Numbered from the stretch's first letter, positions 8,266 through 17,066 are shown. The stretch: 64,000 nt of DNA from GCA-958296115 sp965222445 (GCA_965222445.1 CBDCTY010000002.1:868001-932000); one strand, 5' to 3'. Numbers and translations: made by a program. The notes: generated from the letters alone by a model not told the origin.

Positions 8266-10353
8266 CTAGGTCCCGCGCTCGAGGACTATGTTGGACATGG
8301 CGTCGAGCGACGCGGTCCACTTCGGCGGGACTACGGTGGTAGAGTCGTACTCCTCGACTATGAGGGGGCCGGGCGTCCGGCCTGCGCCGAGGGCCGGGCG
8401 GTCGATCACCGGCGTCTCGATCCAACCCGGGCCGGTGCCGTAATATACGCTGCGGTCGCCGGGCTTCCGTGATGCCGAGACGTCGAGGGTGACGCTGTCG
8501 GGAACGCGGGGCCGCTCGGACGTACCCCTGGCTATGACGCGAATGCCGACGAGCTGCAGGGGTTCGTCGACCCGGTAGCCGTACGTCCTGTGGTGCTCGC
8601 GCATGAACACCTCCATGATGGCCGGGAGCGACTCCTCGCTGAAGCGTGCGGCGGGCATGTTGATGGTCAGGTCGGACGTTTGACCGGCGTACTTCACGTC
8701 TAGCTGGGCCTGTATCTGCTGCAGCGGCCCGTCGAAGCCCTCGGCGAGCAGTAGGCGCCGCCCCTCGGCTTCGAGCTCGTCCAGGATGCCGTTGGCCTCG
8801 TCGAGGTCGACGTCGGCGAGGCGCTTGAAGTGGGTGCGGACGAAGTGGTGCTCCACGTCGGCGAAGAGCAGGCCGAAGGCGCTGAAGACGCCGGGGGACG
8901 GCGGCACGATGATACGGGAGATGCCCAGGGTCTCGGCCAGCCCGGCTGAGTGTATGGGGCCACCGCCGCCGAAGGCCATCAGGCTGAATCGCCGGGGGTC
9001 GCGCCCGCGCTCGCTGGAGACGGCCCTGAGGGCGCGGCCCATGTTCGAATTGACGAGGACGTGGATGCCCCAGGCCGCCTGGATGCCCGTCATGCCTGCG
9101 GGCCCTGCGACCCTGTCCTCGATGGCAGCCATCGCCCTGGCCGCGTCGATCGGGAATGCGCCGCCCAGCAGGTACTCGGGGTTGAGGTAGCCCAGGACGA
9201 CGTTGGCGTCCGTGACGGTCGGCTCGTCGCCGCCCGCGCCGTAGCAGACGGGGCCCGGGACCGCGCCGGCGCTCTGCGGGCCAGCCTGAAGGCCGCCCGC
9301 CCGGTCCACCCAGGCGACGCTGCCGCCACCCGCGCTGACCTCGGCGATGTCGATGGCGGGCACACGCAGGATGTAGCCCGAGCCCCGCAGCAGGCGGTGC
9401 CCCGCGTTCATGCCGCCGCCGACCTCGTACTCGGGTGCGAGGAGCATCTCGCCGCCCTCGATGATCGAGGCCTTGGCGGTCGTGCCGCCCATGTCGAAGG
9501 TCATGAGATTGGGCTCGTCCAGCCGCCTGCCGAGATGGAAGGCCCCGACGACGCCCGCAGCGGGGCCGGACTCGATGCAGTACATGGGCTTTTCGGTGGC
9601 GATTTCCAGGGGAATGAGGCCACCGTTCGACTGCATGACCGTCACCGGGACGCCGACGCCCATGGCGCGGAGCTCCTCGCCCAACCGCAGCAGGTACTCC
9701 TCGACGACGGGGCGGACGTAGCCGTTGATGACGGTCGTGCTGGTCCGCTCGTACTCCCGCATCTCGGGCAGCAGCTCGCTGGAGACGGACAGGTTGACAT
9801 CCGGCAGCGCGCGCCTGAAGGCATCGGCGATGCGCCGCTCGTGGTCGGGATTCGCATACGAGTGGAGCAGCGAGACGGCGACGGAGCGGATGCCCTCCGA
9901 GGCCACGGTTCCGACGACGGCATCGACGTCGTCCTCGTCGAGGGGCAGGAGGACCTCGCCCTCGAAGCTGACCCTCTCCCTCACCTCCAGCCTGAGGCGT
10001 CGCTCCACGAGGGGCCGGGGCTTCTGGTAGTAGAGGTCGTAGAGCCGCGGCGTGCGTATCCGCGTCAACTCCAGGACGTCGCGGAACCCGGCCGTCGTGA
10101 CCAGCGCCGTCGGCTCGCCCTTACCCTCCAGGATGGCGTTGGTGGCGACGGTGAAGCCGTGGCCAAGCTCGTAGATGTCCTGCGGGCCTATGCCCAGCTC
10201 GTCTATGCCCTTGGCAACGCCGTCGATGACGGCGCGGCTGTAGTCGTCGGGTGTGCTGGCGACCTTGACGACCTTGACCGTGCCGTCATCGCCAAGAAGC
10301 ACGACATCGGTGAAGGTGCCGCCAATGTCCACGCCGGCCCGGAAGCGAGTCAT
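8266..10353 (-). CDS. hyuA: Hydantoinase/oxoprolinase subunit A family protein
   Basis: A 695-residue HyuA-type subunit with the ASKHA ATPase fold. It contains phosphate-binding loop DIGGTFTDVVLLGDDGTVK at the N-terminus, FDMGGTTAKASIIEGGE in the middle and MAFGGGGPIHSAGLAETLGI further on. It should act with a HyuB-type subunit in ATP-driven ring opening; the likely partner is at 1179-2990. Unexpectedly, it starts only 10 bp after the stop of the metal-transporter permease, on the same strand. It therefore looks like the last gene of that transporter operon. The ATG has only a weak ribosome binding site, which fits translational coupling. Confidence 0.9.
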   Translation of the reverse strand: MTRFRAGVDIGGTFTDVVLLGDDGTVKVVKVASTPDDYSRAVIDGVAKGIDELGIGPQDIYELGHGFTVATNAILEGKGEPTALVTTAGFRDVLELTRIRTPRLYDLYYQKPRPLVERRLRLEVRERVSFEGEVLLPLDEDDVDAVVGTVASEGIRSVAVSLLHSYANPDHERRIADAFRRALPDVNLSVSSELLPEMREYERTSTTVINGYVRPVVEEYLLRLGEELRAMGVGVPVTVMQSNGGLIPLEIATEKPMYCIESGPAAGVVGAFHLGRRLDEPNLMTFDMGGTTAKASIIEGGEMLLAPEYEVGGGMNAGHRLLRGSGYILRVPAIDIAEVSAGGGSVAWVDRAGGLQAGPQSAGAVPGPVCYGAGGDEPTVTDANVVLGYLNPEYLLGGAFPIDAARAMAAIEDRVAGPAGMTGIQAAWGIHVLVNSNMGRALRAVSSERGRDPRRFSLMAFGGGGPIHSAGLAETLGISRIIVPPSPGVFSAFGLLFADVEHHFVRTHFKRLADVDLDEANGILDELEAEGRRLLLAEGFDGPLQQIQAQLDVKYAGQTSDLTINMPAARFSEESLPAIMEVFMREHHRTYGYRVDEPLQLVGIRVIARGTSERPRVPDSVTLDVSASRKPGDRSVYYGTGPGWIETPVIDRPALGAGRTPGPLIVEEYDSTTVVPPKWTASLDAMSNIVLERGT

Positions 10354-10363
10354 GGGCGGTGCG

Positions 10364-11221
10364 CTACCTGGTCCTCTTCGCTGCCGCGGCCACGCCGAAG
10401 ACGGCGGTCGCGACCAGTGCCATGACCGGGCCCGTGGGCATGTTCGCGTGGAAGGATAGGAACATGCCGACCCCTGCTGACATCACACCAATCACCGCGC
10501 CGATGACCATGACTCCCACGAACCGCTTCGCAAGCAGGAATCCCGTCGCCGCGGGCGTGATGAGCATCGCCATGACCAGGACGATGCCGGCGGCCTGTAT
10601 GCCTATGACGATGACGAGGGCGAGGAGGGCGAGCAGGACGTACTCGACCAAGCGTGTCCTTATTCCTACCACCGCCGCGCCCACAGGGTCGAAGGTGGTG
10701 TAGACGAGGGGCCGGTGGAAAATGTACAGCCCGGCCAGCACCAGCCCCGCCAGCGCGAGCGAAATGTACAGCTCCTCGGTACTGACGCCAAGAACATTAC
10801 CTATAAGAAAGTGCTCGATATCGGGCGCCGACTCACCGTCCTTGATCTTTTTGAAGGTGTCTCTGTAGAGTGGGCTCGAAAGCATCACGAGGCCGAGGGC
10901 GAACATCCCCGCGAAGACGATGCCGATGGACGTGTCCTCGCTGCTGCCCGTGCGCCGGCTGATGTAGCCCATCAACAGAGCGATCGCGACCCCGGCCGGA
11001 ACGGCAACGATCAGCGCGCTGCCTGTCGCCAGCAGCCCCACCCCCATACCGGGTAGTATGGAGTGGGCGAGGGCGTCCCCCATGAACGCGCGTCCGCCGG
11101 CGACCACGTAGGCCCCGATCACCGGACACATGATCCCCACGAGCACAGATACGATCAGGGCACGCCGCTGGAAGCTGAACTGGAGCGGGTCTGCGAAGAG
11201 CCCGACGAAGTCTCCTATCAA
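10364..11221 (-). CDS. znuB: Zinc/manganese-type ABC transporter permease
   Basis: Integral membrane permease of the ABC-3 family (ZnuB/MntB/TroC type), about 285 residues with 8-9 hydrophobic segments. It has the family stretch GDALAHSILPGMGVG, and the C-terminal half carries GIQAAGIVLVMAMLITPAAT. The frame is open further upstream, but that part overlaps the ATPase gene and is not permease-like. The TTG at 11219-11221, which overlaps the ATPase stop codon, is the likely start. It forms an importer with the ATPase and the lipoprotein encoded just upstream. The metal, zinc or manganese, is inferred from the family and the adjacent Fur/Zur regulator. Confidence 0.87.
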   Translation of the reverse strand: MIGDFVGLFADPLQFSFQRRALIVSVLVGIMCPVIGAYVVAGGRAFMGDALAHSILPGMGVGLLATGSALIVAVPAGVAIALLMGYISRRTGSSEDTSIGIVFAGMFALGLVMLSSPLYRDTFKKIKDGESAPDIEHFLIGNVLGVSTEELYISLALAGLVLAGLYIFHRPLVYTTFDPVGAAVVGIRTRLVEYVLLALLALVIVIGIQAAGIVLVMAMLITPAATGFLLAKRFVGVMVIGAVIGVMSAGVGMFLSFHANMPTGPVMALVATAVFGVAAAAKRTR

Positions 11222-11982
11222 TGCATCCCCTCGTCGTGGTCGTGGGGGTCGACGTGATGGTGGGCGAATTCGAGCCCGTGGGAGCCGTACAGCTCCTCCA
11301 GCACCTCGGGGGTGAAGGCCACGTCCGGCGTACCGTATGAGCACATGTGGTGGTTGATGCAGAGAATCCGGTCGAAGCGCTGGGCGATGTTGGTAAGATC
11401 GTGGGTGGAGATGATTACTATTCTCCCCTCGTCCCGCAGGGACTGAAGGACCTCCACGATGCCCTCCTGGGCTGCGACATCGACGCCGCTGAAGGCTTCG
11501 TCCATCAGGAGTATGCTAGCCTCCTGTGCCAGCGCGCGGGCTATGAAGACCCTCTGCCGCTGGCCTCCGGAGAGCTGGGTTACACGGGACGAGCGCCTAT
11601 CCCACAGGTCGACCCGTTCGAGGCTTTCCCGGACCATCTCCCTGTCCAGCTTGCCTGGGCGGCCAAACCATCCGATGCTGTTGCCACGCCCCATCATCAC
11701 GACGTCATGGACGGTAGCCGGGAAGCGCCAGTTGATGCTGTCCCGCTGGGGCACGTACGCCAATGCTCCTTTGCGGTCCGCGCCGCGGACGCTCAGTGAG
11801 CCCTCTGCGACGGGCAGCAGGCCCGCAATGGCGTCGAACAGCGTGCTCTTGCCCGCGCCGTTCGGGCCCAGGATTCCCATCAGCGTACCCGGGCCGACCT
11901 CGAAGGTGATGCCGGTCAGAGCCAGGTGCCCGCCGCGCTCGACGGAGGCGTCCTCAACAACTATGCGAGGCTCGGAAGTCAT
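11218..11982 (-). CDS. znuC: Zinc/manganese-type ABC transporter ATP-binding protein
   Basis: Cytosolic ATPase of the importer, about 254 residues. Walker A is GPNGAGKST, the Q-loop YVPQRDSINW, the ABC signature LSGGQRQR, Walker B ILLMDEAFSGVD, and the switch histidine is in IISTHD. The C-terminus ends in a histidine- and aspartate-rich tail (HHHVDPHDHDEGMH), which suggests metal binding or sensing. The ATG at 11982 has GGAG at proper spacing, better than the ATG at 11991. It is separated from the substrate-binding gene by about 210 bp carrying a dispersed repeat, so a second promoter or processing point is possible. Confidence 0.9.
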   Translation of the reverse strand: MTSEPRIVVEDASVERGGHLALTGITFEVGPGTLMGILGPNGAGKSTLFDAIAGLLPVAEGSLSVRGADRKGALAYVPQRDSINWRFPATVHDVVMMGRGNSIGWFGRPGKLDREMVRESLERVDLWDRRSSRVTQLSGGQRQRVFIARALAQEASILLMDEAFSGVDVAAQEGIVEVLQSLRDEGRIVIISTHDLTNIAQRFDRILCINHHMCSYGTPDVAFTPEVLEELYGSHGLEFAHHHVDPHDHDEGMH

Positions 11983-12143
11983 CTCGACCATCTCCGATTC
12001 TCAGGTCTGGGTGGCGACTGCCCGCGCCCGATACTACCAGATTCTCGACGGCATGGTACCGTCACAGACAACGTTGTGAAGGCTAGCCCGGTGTCTCGAA
12101 CCACCGGAATGGTACCCTCGTTGGCGGAGCACTGCCCTTCGCT

Positions 12144-12180
12144 CCTTCGACAAGGCCAGGAGAGCCAGGTTCAGGGCGAC
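12144..12180. repeat. Dispersed REP-like sequence
   Basis: A copy of the recurring CCTTCGACAAGCTCAGG / CAGGGCGAACGG motif, here with a few changes. It sits between znuC and the substrate-binding gene. Similar copies lie at 28766-28805 and 30737-30776 and inside larger elements. Confidence 0.7.
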
Positions 12181-12192
12181 GAGCGTCCCCTG

Positions 12193-13416
12193 TCACCTAA
12201 GGGCTTCGACAATGCGCCCGACGTTGGTGCGCACCATCTCGATGTACGTCGCCGCTCCGCTGCCGTCGGGTCCCAGGGAGCCTGAGTAGAGCCGGACCAG
12301 CTTTGCGCCAGACTCCGACGCCACCGCCTTTGCCAGCCGCTCACTCACCGTCGTCTCCCCGAACACCACCGTGACGTTATTCTCCTTAACCTCGTGGACC
12401 AGGTCCGCCAGATCTCCGGCCGACGGCTCCATGTCCGTGGTGACCGACAGGACGACCCCCACGACATCGAACCCGTACAGGTTCGCAAAGTACCCGAAGC
12501 TGTCGTGAGAGGAAACAAGCATCCTGTTGTCCTCCGGCACGGTCCCGACCTGCTCTTCCGTCCACGAGTGAAGCTCGTCGAGTTTGGCGTTGAACGCGGA
12601 GGCGTTGGCGGTGTAGGCGTCGCCTCGGTCCGGGTCGAGCACAGATAGACGCGCGGCTATGTCGTTGACGACGAGCTTCACGCGGAGCGGGTCGAACCAG
12701 AAGTGGGGGTCTTCGAGGCCGTGGCCGTGACCGGCGTGCTCATCCTCGCCTTCGGAGGTGAGGCCCTCAATGGCCTTTATAGCGTCTCCGGCCTCCATCT
12801 GTCCGTCTTCGACCTTGCCGATTATGTCGAGCAGCATGTCGGGCAGCTCTTCTTCATCTTCGCCGCCTGCAAGCAGCTTGAGCTCCTCGATGCCCTCCTC
12901 CGGGCTTATCTCGCCCTCCTCGACCCCGTGTACGACGTGGCTAATCTCTTCCAGCACATCAATTTCGTCAGCATGACCCTGGGCGAACTCTATGGGATTG
13001 ACGATTTCGCCCATCTCGACGATGGACGACGGGTCCCACGCGGCGTTTTCCAGGAGATCCTTGAGCCAAGCCCCCTCCAGGCTCAGTCCGACGCTCAACA
13101 CCAGATCGGCCTCGGCTACCCTGGCCACGTCCTTGGCGCCAGGCTGGAAGGTGTGGGGATCGGCTCCCGCAGGCACGAGACTGAAGACATCCACGTTGTC
13201 GCCGCCTACGTTCCTGGCCCAGTCCGCCATGATGTTGGTGGTCGTAACGACGCTCACCGAGGGGGAGGTCGCCTGCCTGGTTTCGGAGCCTGAAGCCGCG
13301 GGCTGGGAGTCGTCGGCGCCCGCATCGTCCGAGCAGGCGGCTGCCGCGAAGAGCAGCGCGAGAGCCAGGATGGTCACCATTAGGATGGCCGACGTGTGTC
13401 TTCCGGTATTCAGCAT
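12193..13416 (-). CDS. znuA: Zinc/manganese-type ABC transporter substrate-binding lipoprotein
   Basis: A 407-residue extracytoplasmic cluster 9 binding protein. The N-terminus is a hydrophobic signal followed by the lipobox-like LFAAAACSDD, so it should be lipid-anchored at Cys28. Metal-ligand regions include GADPHTFQPGAKD, a histidine/acidic loop DEHAGHGHGLEDPHFWFDP, SSHDSFGYF and VFGETTVS. An unusually acidic insert (about 150-215) precedes the histidine loop, whereas zinc-specific ZnuA proteins usually have a His/Asp loop there. A Fur-type box lies 67 bp upstream of the start. The family captures Zn or Mn outside the membrane and hands it to the permease. Confidence 0.9.
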   Translation of the reverse strand: MLNTGRHTSAILMVTILALALLFAAAACSDDAGADDSQPAASGSETRQATSPSVSVVTTTNIMADWARNVGGDNVDVFSLVPAGADPHTFQPGAKDVARVAEADLVLSVGLSLEGAWLKDLLENAAWDPSSIVEMGEIVNPIEFAQGHADEIDVLEEISHVVHGVEEGEISPEEGIEELKLLAGGEDEEELPDMLLDIIGKVEDGQMEAGDAIKAIEGLTSEGEDEHAGHGHGLEDPHFWFDPLRVKLVVNDIAARLSVLDPDRGDAYTANASAFNAKLDELHSWTEEQVGTVPEDNRMLVSSHDSFGYFANLYGFDVVGVVLSVTTDMEPSAGDLADLVHEVKENNVTVVFGETTVSERLAKAVASESGAKLVRLYSGSLGPDGSGAATYIEMVRTNVGRIVEALR

Positions 13417-13482
13417 CCTTTGAATTCCAGTCTCCTTTGAATTCCGAATCGGGCAGATGGCCGGTCTCTACTGCCTCTCTTT

Positions 13483-13497
13483 TGATATTCAGTCTCA
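13483..13497 (-). promoter_or_regulatory. Fur/Zur-type operator upstream of the substrate-binding gene
   Basis: Read on the minus strand this is TGAGACT-G-AATATCA, a 7-1-7 interrupted inverted repeat close to the general Fur-family pattern TGAtAAT-N-ATTaTCA. It lies between the fur-family gene and the transporter lipoprotein gene, 67 bp before the latter. A related box occurs at 13977-13991. Confidence 0.5.
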
Positions 13498-13540
13498 GTA
13501 TATGCCACGTACCCCATCGGATGGGACCATTGCAGGATTA

Positions 13541-13975
13541 CTAGCCAGCCTCCCTTTCGAGGCACCGCTCGCAGACGACGTATAGCTCGATACGGTGCCC
13601 GACGATATTGCCGGGGATGTCGCTGCCAATCGCTCTCATCAGTCGCTCGACCGTTGCGGCGCGAAATTCGCCGACGTTCCCGCATGTGACGCAGACCGTG
13701 TGGTGGTGGTGCTCGACGCGCGACAGACTGTACTTGGGTGCGCCGTCCAAGAGGTTCAGCCTGCATATGACGCCGGCCTCCAGGAGCAGCTTCAGGGTCC
13801 GGAAGACCGTTGCCCTTCCCACTCCGGGCAGCTCGGTGCCGATCTCCTCGGCCGTGAATCCCCTCTGCTTCCCCTCGAGGATCCGGATAATGGCGCGTCT
13901 CGGAGCCGTGGCGCGGTAGCCCTTGTCCTCCAAGACCGCCATGATGTCAGTTCGCGGTGTCAGGAGTGTAGTCAT
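13541..13975 (-). CDS. Fur-family metalloregulator (probably Zur-like)
   Basis: A 144-residue Fur-superfamily repressor. Residues 1-80 form the winged-helix domain (YRATAPRRAIIRILEGKQRG, then GRATVFRTLKLLLEAGVICR). The C-terminal half carries the regulatory metal site VEHHHHTVCVTCGNV and a second pair VVCERCLE, giving the two CxxC motifs of the structural zinc site. Its position directly upstream of a zinc/manganese importer, and the Fur-type boxes before both genes, argue for control of metal uptake and of itself. Zn versus Fe or Mn specificity cannot be settled from sequence. Confidence 0.88.
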   Translation of the reverse strand: MTTLLTPRTDIMAVLEDKGYRATAPRRAIIRILEGKQRGFTAEEIGTELPGVGRATVFRTLKLLLEAGVICRLNLLDGAPKYSLSRVEHHHHTVCVTCGNVGEFRAATVERLMRAIGSDIPGNIVGHRIELYVVCERCLEREAG

Positions 13976-13976
13976 A

Positions 13977-13991
13977 AGATACTTGGTATCA
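13977..13991 (-). promoter_or_regulatory. Fur/Zur-type operator at the regulator's own promoter
   Basis: On the minus strand TGATACC-A-AGTATCT forms a second 7-1-7 inverted repeat (core GATAC/GTATC). It lies immediately before the ATG of the Fur-family gene. A repressor bound here would block its own expression. If the promoter overlaps this box, the true start may be the internal ATG at 13942. Confidence 0.5.
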
Positions 13992-14198
13992 ATATCCTCT
14001 TCAGATTGCCCGGGGTCGGTAATCAGGGTCGCTCAATTCTGGCAGGCTTCCGTTGGCGCGTCAACCCCTTATTGCCGCGTATCATTTTTTGCCGCAAGAT
14101 GCCGCGCAGCACCCACCGGAGGCGTCGTCGCCAAGAGTGGCCGGGGCCGATCCGAGCGCAGCTCGGCTGCTCACCTCCTGGCCTCCAGAGCGGCCCTG

Positions 14199-14429
14199 AT
14201 GCCGCTCGACGAGCCCGTGCTCACGGAGGTGGTACTGGGCGGCCAGAGGGCCGGACACAGCTTCATGTGCGGCGCGTTGAGCGAGAGGATGGAGCCGGCC
14301 CGCGAGCTCGACTTCGCCGCCAGCCTCCTGAACGAGGTCGTCCGCGGCCTGCCGCGGAAGCGCCTTGACCTGCACGTGTGGAGACCGGATGCCCCGGTCC
14401 CCCGTGTCTACAACCGCAATCTCTGGTAA
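14199..14429 (+). CDS. Hypothetical small protein, 76 residues
   Basis: The frame shows strong coding bias (third codon positions are nearly all G or C) and ends cleanly at 14429, 54 bp before the next gene. The product has EVVLGGQRAGHSFMCGAL and ends KRLDLHVWRPDAPVPRVYNR. I do not recognise the family. The ATG at 14199 lacks a clear ribosome binding site, and the upstream in-frame sequence does not look coding. It may be a remnant of a longer gene. Confidence 0.4.
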   Translation: MPLDEPVLTEVVLGGQRAGHSFMCGALSERMEPARELDFAASLLNEVVRGLPRKRLDLHVWRPDAPVPRVYNRNLW

Positions 14430-14483
14430 CATCGGAAGCCGACGAGAGCACTTCACACCAGGATGACAGGAGAAGATTTCACG

Positions 14484-15146
14484 ATGGGCTACCACTACGA
14501 CGCGGCGCCGATCCCTGACGAGCTGCGGCGCAACTTCGACGTGTACGACCGTATCGAGGAGCTCGGGATAGACTTGGGCACGTTCGAGGAGAACGTCACT
14601 TCCCTCGCCGGCGAGGCGATAGCCGGCGTCGTATTCCACGAGAGCGGCCTCGTGTACCTCTCCGGGGTTCCGGGCGGGAGCGACCCGATGAGCGACGACC
14701 CGGCCGTCATCGAGCACGGACGCATGGGCGCACAGGACGCAGCCGACACCATGATCAAGCGTCTCCACTGGGCGCTGACATGCGGCGGCGAGGGCGACCT
14801 GAACGATGTCCTCTACACGGTGAAGGCGCTGGGCATGGTCGTCTCACCCGGAGGCGGCGTCGCCAGCGCAGGCCCCCCGGTCACCAACGGCTTCTCCTTC
14901 AGGTGGCACTCCATATTCGGCGGAGGCATGGGCGACTACGCCGAGGACGGCGTCGACCCGGGCGGCTTCTCAGGCGTACACACCAGGAGCGCCATAGGCG
15001 GGTTCGACGGCGCCTTCTCCGTCGAACCCGAGATCATCGCGGCCATCCCCGCGTCTCTGGCGTCCGCCATCATATCCAACAGGGGCTGGGTATTCCCCCT
15101 GCCGCCGGTCATGTTCGAAAGGGTCAGGCGCACCAGCACGGGCTAG
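14484..15146 (+). CDS. RidA/YjgF-family protein, divergent
   Basis: A 220-residue protein whose first about 110 residues follow the Rid fold (HESGLVYLSGVPGG, then a long helix and DLNDVLYTVKALGMV). Later, HTRSAIG with the conserved arginine, followed by FSVEPE, matches the end of RidA proteins. It carries a glycine-rich insertion (about 145-170) and about 30 extra C-terminal residues. Canonical RidA hydrolyses reactive enamine/imine intermediates, and whether this one does is unknown. The ATG at 14484 is chosen because AGGAGA lies upstream. It is 3 bp before pncB and probably in one operon with it. Confidence 0.65.
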   Translation: MGYHYDAAPIPDELRRNFDVYDRIEELGIDLGTFEENVTSLAGEAIAGVVFHESGLVYLSGVPGGSDPMSDDPAVIEHGRMGAQDAADTMIKRLHWALTCGGEGDLNDVLYTVKALGMVVSPGGGVASAGPPVTNGFSFRWHSIFGGGMGDYAEDGVDPGGFSGVHTRSAIGGFDGAFSVEPEIIAAIPASLASAIISNRGWVFPLPPVMFERVRRTSTG

Positions 15147-15149
15147 CCG

Positions 15150-16502
15150 ATGGACCACCCGGCGCTCTTCACGGACCTGTACCAGCTCACGATGGCGCAG
15201 GCGTACTTGCAGAGTGGCAGGACCGGCAGCGCCATATTCAGCCTCTACTTCCGCAGCTACCCATCCGACCGCGCCTACTTCGTGTTGGGCGGCGTGGACG
15301 ACGCCGTAGACTACCTGGAGAGCCTCCGCTTCACCGGCGACGACCTCGACTACCTGGCTGGCCTGGGCCTGTTCGACGCCGGCTTCCTGGACTACCTCGC
15401 AGGCCTGCGCTTCACCGGCAGCGTGCGGGCCATGAATGAGGGCTCGATCTTCTTCGCGGGCGAGCCGGTGATCGAGGTCACCGCGCCCATAATCGAGGGG
15501 CAGATCGTCGAGACATGCCTGCTGAACCGGATCAACCTCCAGACCATCCTGGCAACCAAGGCTTCCAGGGTCGTACACGCGGCCAGGGGCAGGACGGTCG
15601 TCGACTTCGCGGCCCGGCGCACCCAGGGCGCAGAAGCCTCCAACAAGCTGGCCCGCATCGCCTACATCGTGGGGTTTGCCGGCACAAGCAACGTACTGGC
15701 GGGCAAGTTGTACGGCATCCCCGTCTTAGGCACGATGGCCCACTCCTTCATCGAGGCGTTCGAGTCCGAGGAGCAGGCCATGCGGGCCTACGCGCGCTCC
15801 TTTCCCGACGACAGCACCTTCCTGGTCGACACATACGACACCCTCGAAGGGGTCGAGAAGGCCGCCGCCGTGGCAGCCGCGATGGAGGCAGAGGGCCACT
15901 CCCTCCATGCCGTGCGCCTCGACAGCGGCGACCTGCTGGACCTTGCCGTGAGGTCCAGGGAGATACTCGACCGGTCCGGGCTGCCGGGAGTCCGCATCTT
16001 CGCCAGCGGAGGGCTGGACGAATTCGAGGTGGACCGGCTGCTGAGCGCGGGCGCGCCTATCGACGGCTTCGGCGTCGGCACCAAGGTCGGCGTATCCCAG
16101 GACGCCCCATCATCGGACTGCACGTACAAGCTGGTGGAGTACGACGGGAGGCCGACCCTCAAGCTCAGCCCCGACAAGGCAACACTGCCGGCGGCGAAGC
16201 AGGTCTACCGCTTCGTCGACCGGCAGGGCCGCTACGAACGCGATGTCATAGCGCTCGCGAGCAAAGCGCCCCTACCGGGGGGCGCGCCACTACTCTCAGA
16301 AGCGATGGTCGGGGGACACCGAGTGGCGGCCAGGGAGGCGCTCGACGAGACGCGGCACAGGTTCGCCACCGAGTTCGCCAGGCTCCCCGAAGATCTCAGG
16401 GCGCTGAGGTCGCCCGGAATGTACACCGTCGAGACGAGCGCCGAGCTTGCCAGCCTTACCCGCTCGGTCACAGCAGAGGTCAGGGCGCGCGAGCTCGCGT
16501 AG
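15150..16502 (+). CDS. pncB: Nicotinate phosphoribosyltransferase
   Basis: Converts nicotinate and PRPP to nicotinate mononucleotide in NAD salvage. At 450 residues it has the normal bacterial size. Diagnostic segments are FTDLYQLTMAQAYLQSG at the N-terminus, FAARRTQGAEA, the catalytic-histidine region VLGTMAHSFIEAFESEEQA, the loop VRLDSGDLLDLA and GFGVGTKVGVSQDAP. It follows the Rid-like gene by 3 bp and precedes a CMD-family gene by 12 bp. A second nicotinate phosphoribosyltransferase of a different type lies at 22122-23120. Confidence 0.94.
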   Translation: MDHPALFTDLYQLTMAQAYLQSGRTGSAIFSLYFRSYPSDRAYFVLGGVDDAVDYLESLRFTGDDLDYLAGLGLFDAGFLDYLAGLRFTGSVRAMNEGSIFFAGEPVIEVTAPIIEGQIVETCLLNRINLQTILATKASRVVHAARGRTVVDFAARRTQGAEASNKLARIAYIVGFAGTSNVLAGKLYGIPVLGTMAHSFIEAFESEEQAMRAYARSFPDDSTFLVDTYDTLEGVEKAAAVAAAMEAEGHSLHAVRLDSGDLLDLAVRSREILDRSGLPGVRIFASGGLDEFEVDRLLSAGAPIDGFGVGTKVGVSQDAPSSDCTYKLVEYDGRPTLKLSPDKATLPAAKQVYRFVDRQGRYERDVIALASKAPLPGGAPLLSEAMVGGHRVAAREALDETRHRFATEFARLPEDLRALRSPGMYTVETSAELASLTRSVTAEVRARELA

Positions 16503-16514
16503 AAGGAGAGAAAC

Positions 16515-17066
16515 ATGGCAAAGGTCCCACTGGTGACTCGAGACGACATCACGGAGGATAGGCGGCACGTCTACGACGATATAGCCGGGACGCGCGGGAG
16601 CGTGCTCAACGTATTCCGCACCCTGCTGAACAGCGTCGACGCGGCGGAAGCCGTCGCGAACCTCGGCGCTTACATACGCTACCGGTCGCCTCTGGACCCG
16701 GCGATACGAGAGACGGCGATCCTGGCGACGGCCCGCGAGACCAACACCGCATACGAGTGGGCGCACCACGAGCCTGTCGCCCGAGAGGCGGGCGTGCGGG
16801 ACGAGGTGATCGAGGCGATCAGGAGCGGCAGGGCGCCCATGGGCCTGCCGCCCAAAGAGGGCGTGTTCGTGCAGGCCGCGAGGGAGCTCGTCCGCGACGG
16901 CGCCCTGAGCGACGCCACCTTTCGCGCCGTCGAGCACCTGCTCGGCCTGGCGCAGACGATAGACCTGATAGTCCTGGTGGGCTACTACTCGATGCTGGGC
17001 AAGGTACTCGTGTCGCTCGACGTGGAGCTGGACGAAGGGGCCTCGGCCGACCTGCCAGACCTCTAG
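16515..17066 (+). CDS. Carboxymuconolactone decarboxylase-like (AhpD fold) protein
   Basis: A 183-residue helical AhpD-superfamily protein. The family core is visible in RETAILATARETNTAYEWAHHEPVAREAGV, but the CxxC redox pair of AhpD is absent, so a peroxide-reducing role is unlikely. The EWAHHE region is typical of the CMD-like branch often found beside aromatic or carboxylic-acid catabolic genes. AAGGAGA gives a good ribosome binding site. It is the third gene of the apparent Rid-pncB operon. The 213-bp gap that follows (17067-17279) shows no gene. Confidence 0.8.
   Translation: MAKVPLVTRDDITEDRRHVYDDIAGTRGSVLNVFRTLLNSVDAAEAVANLGAYIRYRSPLDPAIRETAILATARETNTAYEWAHHEPVAREAGVRDEVIEAIRSGRAPMGLPPKEGVFVQAARELVRDGALSDATFRAVEHLLGLAQTIDLIVLVGYYSMLGKVLVSLDVELDEGASADLPDL

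Noticed and set aside
8950..10425. 491-codon plus-strand frame over hyuA
   Set aside because: Low-complexity Arg/Asp-rich translation and fully antisense to a well-recognised gene.
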